Source of the DNA: Endomychus coccineus
Taxonomy: Eukaryota; Arthropoda; Insecta; Coleoptera; Endomychidae
DNA length: 64,000 nucleotides
Reading direction: 5' to 3'
Assembly: GCA_958510875.1 (NCBI GenBank)
Contig: OY294068.1
Location: 192,968,315-193,032,314 of the forward strand
The notes under the pieces were generated by a model. That model saw only the letters and a program-made list of their open reading frames with translations, searched no databases and was not told the DNA's origin. The stretch's first letter is position 1. Every line of letters begins with the position of its first letter. Both the position numbers and the translations under genes were made by a program. Shown here piece by piece: positions 56,305 to 64,000 of this stretch.

Positions 56305-58130
56305 ACCATAGCAATCAATCACCAGGCGAAGATGGAATCTTCCCGGCTCTCCTAGAAGAGGGTCGTCAAGGAACTGTCATCAAGCTATTGGTGAAAATCT
56401 TCCGATTTTGCATAGCCACTGGCTTTATTCTAAAGCTATGGTGGGCTCATTCCAAAGGCGAGTAAAACTGATTATACACAAGCTGAGGAATTCCACCCTA
56501 TCAGTCTAATCTCATTCCTAGTAAAGGCAATGGAGAGACTGGATGGATGGATGGATTTTGATGTGAAGGGTGTATAATTATACTGGCACTTAGGCCTCTG
56601 AACTAGGCCCATTGTGCCACCCCTTCAAGGCGAAGGCCCCTGTCCCTCCTCAGTCATCGAGCCAACCAATCGCGTTGATCAGCCCGAGGACCGCACCGGG
56701 TGGAGCGTCGAGAATGTTGACCAGATTTGGCCAGGGGTCCCCCAAAATGGCATCTCTTGTCGATGAGAGCGCAGGGCAAATCACATGTTCCGCTGTCTCA
56801 TCCTCTTCGTAGCATTCTCGACATATGGGGTCGACAACGACTCCCATCGTGTGAAGATGTTTATTTAGTCGGCAGTGTCCTGTCCATATTCCAACGAGTC
56901 TTCTAAGATTATATCTTGTCAGTCGTAGGCAGAACTTTGCAATTTTTGGGCACGGTGCTTTTATAGCAGTATGTGCCTGTCTACAGCTATCATTCGATAT
57001 CCATCGTTCGGCATGCCGTTTTAGGGTATCTTCTTTTATCAAAGCAGTCAGAGTGCTTGAGGTTAGTGGCAAGAAAAGCTCCGGCCCGAATAGTGTTTGT
57101 CCGGAGCCTTTTCGCGCCAGCCTGTCCGCCTCTTTATTTCCTTGATCTCCACTATGTCCTTTCACCCAGGTGAGTTGAACATCATTATACTGTGACAGAT
57201 TTTCGAGGGTTCTGTGGCACTCCCAAGCTAAACCTGAGTTAACCTTTTGGCTACTAAGGGCTTGTAGTGCTGCTCTGCTGTCTGTCATGATCCGTATTCG
57301 TTTGCCGGCGGTATTTATGGAGAGACTCATTGATCGACACTTCAGAGATGACCCACTGAAAGCCCATCCCTCACACTGTCTGAAACGGCCTTGCATCATC
57401 TAGTCATAAGAATAGATGGTGCTATGGCCCGTGAGGAACACGCCCTGGGGATATGTATGACCATCGAAAAGGCATTTGATAACACATCCGGCGAGTCTAT
57501 CTGCTCAGCCGCTGTGAAGCATGGAGTCAGTCCGACATTGGTCCGGTTGGTGGGTTTTATGCCCAAGCCTATGCCGTAGACTTGGTGGTCGGGCTGCACT
57601 TGAAGACGCTGTGCAGGCTACAAAACATGAGCTCAGCATAGTGGATGGCTGATGCCGACTCTTTGGCCAGGTCAGGGTCGTCTAGCGTGGTCTGAACGGT
57701 TTCGAGATTCACCACGCATGAGGCAGGCCAAGGTCTTTATCGGAGAGCCTGTGTCTAGGCTCTCAAAGAAACTCCTTTTTCTGAGCAGAAGGGTCATCAT
57801 AGAGATGACTGAAATCCTAACTGGTCACTAGCGTCTTAGCAAACCCTCCCACACTATGGGCTTCACAGAAGACCCAATATGTAGAAAATGCAGAGAGGCA
57901 GACCAAACTGCCTCTCACATTCTGTTGGAAAGCCAAGCATTAGCATATCTCAGGCACCGACATTTCGGAGAATCAAAACTGCTCCCAGAAAAACTTATGG
58001 AAGCCAGCATTGGCAATACTCTGGGCTTCTGGCAGATCACAAACCTGCTAGAATAGAATGGGCTCAAGTGAGTGGTCTAAGTGCATTTGGGGGCCAAGCC
58101 CCCTCCCCTCAAGTGGTGATGATGATGAGA
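56305..58130 (+). mobile_element. Outer LINE (plus strand), split by a nested LINE and internally deleted
   Basis: Left part: NQSPGEDGIFPALLEEGRQG, then LVKIFRFCIATGFILKLW, a proline/ISL block and, in a shifted frame, SLISFLVKAMERL at 56510-56540 (RT fingers). After the nested insertion the frame resumes with MERLIDRHFRDDPLKAHPS at about 57318, then ETALHHLVIRIDGAMAREE and ALGICMTIEKAFDNTSGESI (RT motif A). From about 57690 it jumps to the C-terminal zinc segment (PICRKCREADQTASHILLES, final Cys changed to Ser) and stops at about 58055. RNase H is missing. Tail: CCCCCTCCCCTCAAGTGGTG then (GAT)n at 58117-58130. Same family as 32.9-33.7 kb. Confidence 0.85.
56541..57316 (-). mobile_element. Nested 5'-truncated LINE with 11 bp target duplication
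   Basis: Minus strand, 776 bp. It starts inside RNase H: RIRIMTDSRAALQALSS (second Asp), VQLTWVKGHSGDQGNKEADR (final Asp block), then LVGIWTGHCRLNKHLHTMG and PICRECYEEDETAEHVICPA (C-terminal C-C-H-C region), and stops at 56650-56652 without a frameshift from about 57330. The 3' tail is (ATCC)n, seen on the plus strand as GGATGGATGGATGGAT at 56541-56556. Both ends are flanked by ATGGAGAGACT (56530-56540 and 57317-57327), the target duplication. This is what target-primed reverse transcription with 5' truncation produces. The frame is clean, so it is younger than its host LINE. Confidence 0.9.
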
Positions 58131-58134
58131 ATGA

Positions 58135-59335
58135 ATATAGGCTTTTTATCTGCTCCTTCAAAACTATTTTTGGTGTTCGTAAAAGACAAAATTCCCTAAA
58201 TTTTATTTTAAAGTCTTGTGTTACCCTTCATCCAGTGGTTGTCAATGAGACGTAGTTTTGGGAGGTAGAAAAACCATTCAGAGTATGATGATGGCATCTT
58301 GGTAGCTGACGAGCCTTCAGTACTTTGATAATAGTTTTAGTGGATAAGAGTGATTATTTCTTAAATATAGAATAATTTATTGCTTCATCAAAGTATAGAA
58401 ATATTAGGTTATATACAACTGTCACAAGTTACAGGTTTCCAGAGAAAACTAATTTCATTCTGTTGAAAAGTAGTCCATGGCTCTTGATTACTGTATCTTC
58501 TGGTAAGCAGATGTCGATCTAACCTCTGACAGAAAGGTGAAAAATGCTCAACTTCATTATGATCTCATATAATCATACCTTTCTTCCGTTGTAATACTAA
58601 TTCGAAAGACCTTGACTTTGTCGAGAATTTACGAAACATATGAAACGATCAATCTCAGATCTTGCGATTCAGATAAAACCGGAAACGACTCGAACGGTAC
58701 TTTCTTAACGAAGCCGTTCAAATAATACCCGCTGATCCATTGATTTCGTTCAATGCGCTTAATTAATTTGAGTTGTGACCTTTGTTTAATTTACGACCTG
58801 CTTCGTTTTTTTACGTCTCAAATAGCATACATTATCTACGAAGCGTACCTACTCGAATGATTGATCTGTATAATTAAATCGAGATTAATGTAACCGCAAA
58901 AAAATCACTTATAATATTTTGAAGCGCGAAGAATAACGCGGAGGTTGGACCTGTTGCGATAACTATTCGTTCCAAGCATTCTTCCGGCGTGTAATAGTCC
59001 TCAAGCTAGAACTTTCGTAATTTTTCCATCACTAGAATGACTCTCTTCGAAATGATAATCAAGAAGTATCCAATTTTCTTTGAGATTATTCGACTTATTG
59101 TTTGGGTACCTCTGTCATGAAATGCAATATAGACAAATATTTCAAAGTCCTATGATACCGGCTATATATATATTGCATTTCTGTGAATAACATAGAACTG
59201 CATTTATTTTACGAAAGATATATTAAGACTTTATATATACCTTTTTTTCGAAATAAATTGAAATTACGCTATTGTGGTCAAGTATTCTATCTGCGGAGAA
59301 CCGGCTATATAAGGATAGATCTCCGGCAGGCTGCA
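58135..59335. other. AT-rich non-coding, with ribozyme-like repeat
   Basis: 58285-58365 (ATGATGATGGCATCTTGGTA, AGTGGATAAGAGTGATTATT) is a decayed plus-strand copy of the repeat seen at 16.8 and 29.8 kb; its GAAA is lost. No gene. Confidence 0.45.
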
Positions 59336-59339
59336 GCAC

Positions 59340-59995
59340 CAGAACCAGATCTAGCTATATCTGGTAGAGCAAAACACCGAAGTTGATCTTAGAACTAGGA
59401 GAACCAGAATCAACGTCAAAGTCTCCGTACGACAACACGAGATGATAGAATTGGACACGTTCATTAATGATGAGCTTCCGGAATTCGCCGACCTCTGAGA
59501 AATCAAAGACATCGTGTATGTTGCTGCAAAGCGACTCGTTCCGAAAGGGCGGAGTGAGAGACCGCACGACCGGATCGAGAAAACCGAACGGTGTCTACAC
59601 AAAGTCGAGGCCAAAATTCAGTCGGTGATGCAGCAAGTGTCTCGACTCCAGTGTGTGATGAATTTTATTTCTAGCAGCGAGGCTTTTACGCCAAAAATTA
59701 GGCGTATAGCCGCCAAGCTGCGCCACCTCCATCACACACTAAAACATACAGGGTTGCAGACCATCAAGCAATATTGGGCGGAACGGATTCGAGTTCTGGG
59801 CGTGGTGAGGAGAAATTCGGCTTCTTTAATCTCCAGAGGTCGAGCAGCTCTGGAAAAGAGTGTACAAGTCACCGCGTCCAAAGAACCTAGACACCCCAAC
59901 CCTAGCACACTTCGAAATGTTTTACGCTGAACAAAAACTTCCGCAAAAAGAGCTGTGCGAGGCATTCAGCGAGTATGAGGTCCGACAAGTTCATT
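59340..59995 (+). pseudogene. Retroelement-like ORF, family not resolved
   Basis: Plus-strand frames give MIELDTFINDELPEFADL, then a 138-codon open stretch from 59514 (YVAAKRLVPKGRSERPHDRI, LHKVEAKIQSVMQQVSRLQ, RRIAAKLRHLHHTLKHTG), and in a shifted frame from about 59847 ELWKRVYKSPRPKNLDTP and AFSEYEVRQVHYFTPTLPG. The basic coiled-coil-like stretch with a following tryptophan block resembles the region before RT in R2/R4/Dong-type LINEs. No RT motif is present here. GC content is above the surroundings. Confidence 0.35.
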
Positions 59996-60432
59996 ATTTT
60001 ACTCCCACGTTACCGGGGAGGTAGGGGACTCCTCAGTCTGAAGGGTCTGCATCGAAGTGTGGTTCTGAGTATAGCATGTAAAGTTCTTCGAAGTTCGGAC
60101 CCCCTCCTGTGCATTGACAAAAGTCTCGAATTGACAGGAGTGGGGGCATTTATAGTTAAGACAGCACAAAAACCGGCTGAAGAACTCTATCTCGAATTTC
60201 ACATCAGTTGAGAAGGTCAACTGGAGAGCAACCTCGAGTTTCAACCTTCTCGCCTGAAAGCCCAGATAAATTTGACCAAATAGGATGACATTTCCAATTT
60301 ATTTTTTCAAAAAAAGGTTTATAATACATTCCAGAAGAGGAGATGAACTCGACCTGATGAAATTTGAACTGAAGGTTCCTCAAACATCGACAATAAAAGG
60401 GTTCAAATCTCAAACCAGCCAATAGTATAAAG

Positions 60433-61321
60433 CAGATGTTCCCAACCTTTTTGGCGTACCACCAGACCTAAATATTTCAATGAACGTATAATATTTACTC
60501 TTCTGCAAGGGTTCAAAGACTTTTTGAATTAAATTCCTGAGAAAACTTCATGTTTAAGGGTTAGATATTTGTTAATTTATAACATGCTTATAATAAAGGA
60601 GAAATAAAGAGATTGAAATGGTATCAATTTACAGTTTTATTTATTACCCATATGTCTAAAAACATACAAATAAAATATTAGTACGAAATCAGCGAAAAAT
60701 TAATCATCATACAAAATATACTTTTATAGTCTTAGTGCGAAACTTGTTGTTGTTTGCCTGTGATTGAAATATGAACATTAGGAGTCATGGAAGTTATCTT
60801 CACTCTTATGTCCTCTTCAACACTTATACTGCTTCTAAGTTTATTTTTTATGTACAAGAGTTCAGAAAATCTACTCTCACACAAGTAACTCTTAACAAAT
60901 GGCTTCAAAAATGGCAGAGCTTGCCGGGAGATCGAAGGGTACTCGGTTTTACATTCGATTCAGAAGTTAATTAAAGATTTCTCTTTGAAATAATCTTTCA
61001 TGGAACTATTTTCTGTAAGAACGATAAAACTTTCTTTCAGTTTCAATTCATTTGGTGAGGTTCCCGAAAAATGATTTCTGATCCAGTCCACTTTTGAATA
61101 ATCTTCAGAGAAATACTTCTTTTTTGAAGGCCTTCCAAGTGAACAATGATATCTGCAACCACATCTGGCATTGGAGATATTTCTTGTTTTAAAAAAAATG
61201 ATGATAGAGCTCATGCGTACAGAAGCTATCAATAGCATTTTGCTCACATCACTCACGCGTACCACTTGAAACGTTCTCGCGTACCACCAGTGGTACGCGT
61301 ACCACCTGTTGGGAACCCCTG
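60433..61321 (-). mobile_element. Deletion-derivative hAT transposon (889 bp)
   Basis: Ends CAGATGTTCCCAACCTTTTT and, on the complement of the right end, CAGGGGTTCCCAACAGGTGG. An exact 8 bp duplication GTATAAAG flanks it (60425-60432 and 61322-61329), with T at position 2 and A at 7 as in hAT targets. On the minus strand, 61100-60960 reads DYSKVDWIRNHFSG, NELKLKESFIVLTENSSM and KDYFKEKSLINF, and 60945-60740 reads LPFLKPFVKSYLCESRFSEL then KLRSSISVEEDIRVKI, the hAT C-terminal dimerisation domain. The catalytic core is deleted and a stop separates the pieces. Closest in style to the Buster/ZBED-like subgroup (inference). Confidence 0.9.
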
Positions 61322-61329
61322 GTATAAAG

Positions 61330-62642
61330 GGACAACAAAAATAAAACTCAACAATCACCTCAAAAAAAAACTGTTTACGAAAAGGTTGCACCAAATATTT
61401 TCAATAGATATGTTAGGGTGTTGTTATTCTTATGAATACGAACACTACGCTGAGCCACGACACCAGGTAACAAAGTCACCAAAAAAAGCACAAATTAAAG
61501 TTCATACACACGTACCCAGTGTTCATCAACATACCGACTCTTTTTCCGAATTGAGCATTCTTGAAATTTCAGTAATCATCAAGCCCGCCGAGAGAAAACT
61601 TCGTTATTTATACGCGCACTTGAATTAAACAAATTAAGCACGAAGCTATTTCCTCATCGATTCGGATGTAAACGCTTGTCTTTTTTTAAGCGAACCTACA
61701 GCGATAGTTCAGTTTGAATTCTTTGTTGATGCGTACCTGGCTCGAATAAAAACTGTACCTTTATTTGATCATCAATAACGCCATTCCGCTTAATTCAATT
61801 ATAACATCCAATCAGTAGCCTAAAATAAACGATAAACGAACAACACTGCTTCTTGAAATTACGCGAAATTAGCCTTCCATTTAAGTGCCTGGCATACCGG
61901 CTATATATATTCAGTTTGTTTTAACGCAGAAATACCGGCACGTACGTACATTTATGTGAGTTTTTATGGAGCATCTGTATGATTATCACATTATCAATAA
62001 TTCATATCTTCGTTCTTGCTTTATTAAACGACTACAGAAAAGACGTTCAATAATTCGCTACAAAAAATAAATATTACTTCGATATAATTTATTAATGCGA
62101 TCGAGTATTGCACTTGAGTAATTGTTCAATTCAACCAGCAGATTTTTCTTAGCATTCTGAAGAAGAGTTACCTTGTATATCATATATAAAAAAGAGACAA
62201 AGTGGCCAATATAACCATAGATTTTATATATACCCATGATCTCTGACCATACAGCCGAATTTGTTAGGTCAAATGTCTAAGGCGAACTAGATTCCTGTTT
62301 CAAAACTGATTATACAAAAAGGAGAATATTTATGTTAGTTAAAAATTCGAAAGTTTGATGCGTTCCAAGATATTGGCCATTTTAAGACAAAAAATGACAT
62401 TTTTTCGGGAATTTTTGCCGTTTTTTGTGTCTTAAACGTAAAGAATGCAATTTATCGAATAACCTGAATTAGAAGTCTATAAGTCAAGAGGGGCCCAATC
62501 AAAGGCCCATTTTGGCTTTTTTTTTTGATAAAATTAAAATTTAATTTCCTATTACAAATTTTGCTTTAGGAACTATATTTTCTGCCGAAAGGTAGCCTTT
62601 CATATGTACTTTCGACACAATTATAATTTTTTTCACTATCTC
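61330..62642. other. AT-rich non-coding stretch
   Basis: Nothing supported. ACCGGCTATATATAT near 61898 recurs near 59158 but no element boundary could be set. Confidence 0.4.
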
Positions 62643-62922
62643 AGTAGGGGTGGCGCCACCTTGGGCAGACAGTCCCAGACAGCGAGCCTTATCAGATGTC
62701 GGCGGTCCGTCGAAACTGCTGAATGTACGCTAAATGGCGGGGTTTGGTGTCGCTTCTGTCCGTTAAAAAAAAAAGCGACACCAAACTCCAGCCACCTAGC
62801 GGACAGATGCGACACCAAACCCCCGCCATCTAGCGGACATTCAGCAAATTTTCGACGGACCGCCGACATCTGATAAGGTTCGCTGTCTGGGACTGTCTGC
62901 CCAAGGTGGCGCCACCCCTACG
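62643..62922. repeat. GC-rich foldback element (~280 bp) with CTCF-like cores
   Basis: Arms TAGGGGTGGCGCCACCTTGG (62645) and its complement ending at 62920; pairing continues for about 115 bp per arm with few mismatches. TATCTC at 62637-62642 and 62923-62928 may be a 6 bp target duplication. The right arm contains a two-copy 34 bp direct repeat, each with a core: CCGCCATCTAGCGG (62823-62836) and CCAGCCACCTAGCGG (62788-62802). Confidence 0.85.
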
Positions 62923-64000
62923 TATCTCTTTTTTTGCACCAAAGTCCTCCATCTTGGAAAAATTGTATTTTCACTATTGCGGCGCAAAAAATGGGTCGTT
63001 TGACCCAAACCAAAATGCAAATTGAAGAATTCGATAACATATCCAAAATCCAACCACTTTGCTTGTACACAAGAGAAACTATGCCATTTTAAAAATTTTG
63101 GGTCAGAAAACTTTAAAATGTTGTATTCAAATAGGAGATCCATTACATGCGTATCTTAAGCCCTTGAAGCTTTTTTTTGATATGTGGAACTCTAGATATT
63201 TTTATTTGTATGTTTGGGCGCGTAATGAAAGAGCCAAGATTAATTTTTAAAAAGGGGCCTTGCTTTATCTATTCCTGAAACGTCGACCTCTCAGCTTTTT
63301 TTTTAAGTTCTAGCGCGAGTTAAAGTAAAATAAAAAGAACAAAAAATGCAGCCGCGCTTAAAAGTCGAGCGTCGGTAATGTAGATTTCACAAAAAAAACT
63401 GTGTGTATTTTGAATTTTTGATTTTTCCCATTATTTCGGATAAATTTCTTTGAAAGTAGGGGAAAAGGAAATACAATGTTATAATTGAGGATTTAATTAT
63501 TTATTTATTTGTTTATTTACTTATTCATAGGTATTTATTTTTTTATAGTCCTGAAAATTAGGGAAAAAAAATTATAACAAAATAAAGAAGAATACTATAA
63601 GCAATATAAACTAGCCATTATCACAGAAAATTTCTTCACTTACTAGCACCGCTAAAAAATATAATTAACGTCCCTTTTCCAAACGGAATTTTTCCAGAAT
63701 CTAAAAGAAACTATAATTTTACCTCTGGTAAATAATATGGCAAAAATAATATGAAAAATTATTCACAATAGAATATAGAATTGCATTTTTTTACATCAGT
63801 ATATTAAACTGAAAAATTAAGGTGTAAGTATGTCTATTTGTTTATCTCGACTGGACATGGATCTTCGAAGGTGGTACTGTCGGTCATTCCTGGCAGGATT
63901 CTAGCACTTAAACTGTCATAACGATCATTGTTGGTGGCACAGTGTAGAGTGTATACAGGGTTTCTCACGGTAGCCGTTCGTTAGAAGTTTTCGTGATTAG
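62923..64000. other. AT-rich non-coding stretch
   Basis: No gene or element supported to the right edge. Confidence 0.4.

Noticed and set aside
61266..61628. 120-codon plus-strand frame across the right end of the hAT element
   Set aside because: It crosses the element boundary and the target duplication, so it cannot be an ancestral gene; no domain.
1..64000. CRISPR array, operon or bacterial-type defence cluster
   Set aside because: No regularly spaced short repeats with unique spacers, no ribosome-binding-site-spaced genes; the sequence is eukaryotic throughout.

Overview
The window is AT-rich eukaryotic DNA, most likely from an insect. Supporting signs are the mix of mobile elements (BEL/Pao, Penelope-like, R1/Jockey/I-type LINEs with RNase H, mariner, hAT, pogo/Tigger-like), spliceosomal intron signals, a short interstitial (TTAGG)n tract, and very low gene density. 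I cannot name the order with confidence. There is no bacterial-type operon, CRISPR array or prophage.

Layout. 1-1.1 kb: the 3' end of a spliced but frameshifted pogo/Tigger-like transposase, followed by a phased array of TGTCC motifs. 2.8-7.2 kb: three decayed LINE fragments. 8.6-9.3 kb: a nested tandem repeat. 10.7-12.5 kb: a 281/281 bp foldback, a frameshifted endonuclease-domain ORF and a nearly complete hammerhead ribozyme. 13.8-15.6 kb: mariner and LINE remnants. 16.8-18.1 kb: a 1.36 kb palindromic element built from ~141 bp tandem units. 18.6-20.0 kb: the only convincing host-gene exon, long and Ser/Asp-rich. 21.9-23.0 kb: a dead Penelope-like element and a ribozyme-like motif. 24-32 kb: satellites, telomere-like repeats, foldbacks (one tRNA-derived), a long-TIR MITE and another Penelope remnant. 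33-45.5 kb: many short LINE pieces on both strands and a satellite with an A-B-A-B-A order. 47.3-53.7 kb: a structurally complete 6,400 bp BEL/Pao retrotransposon with near-identical LTRs and a 5 bp target duplication. 54-64 kb: a LINE nested inside another LINE with an 11 bp target duplication, an unplaced retroelement-like ORF, a deletion-derivative hAT element with an exact 8 bp target duplication, and a GC-rich foldback carrying a CTCF-like core.

Apart from the 18.6 kb exon, nearly everything readable is a mobile element in some stage of decay. The BEL element is the only one that still looks able to encode a full protein. I found no obviously new multi-gene system. The most interesting signals are the hammerhead ribozyme copies, whose paired strands support each other between copies, the inverted-tandem foldback, and the unidentified host exon.
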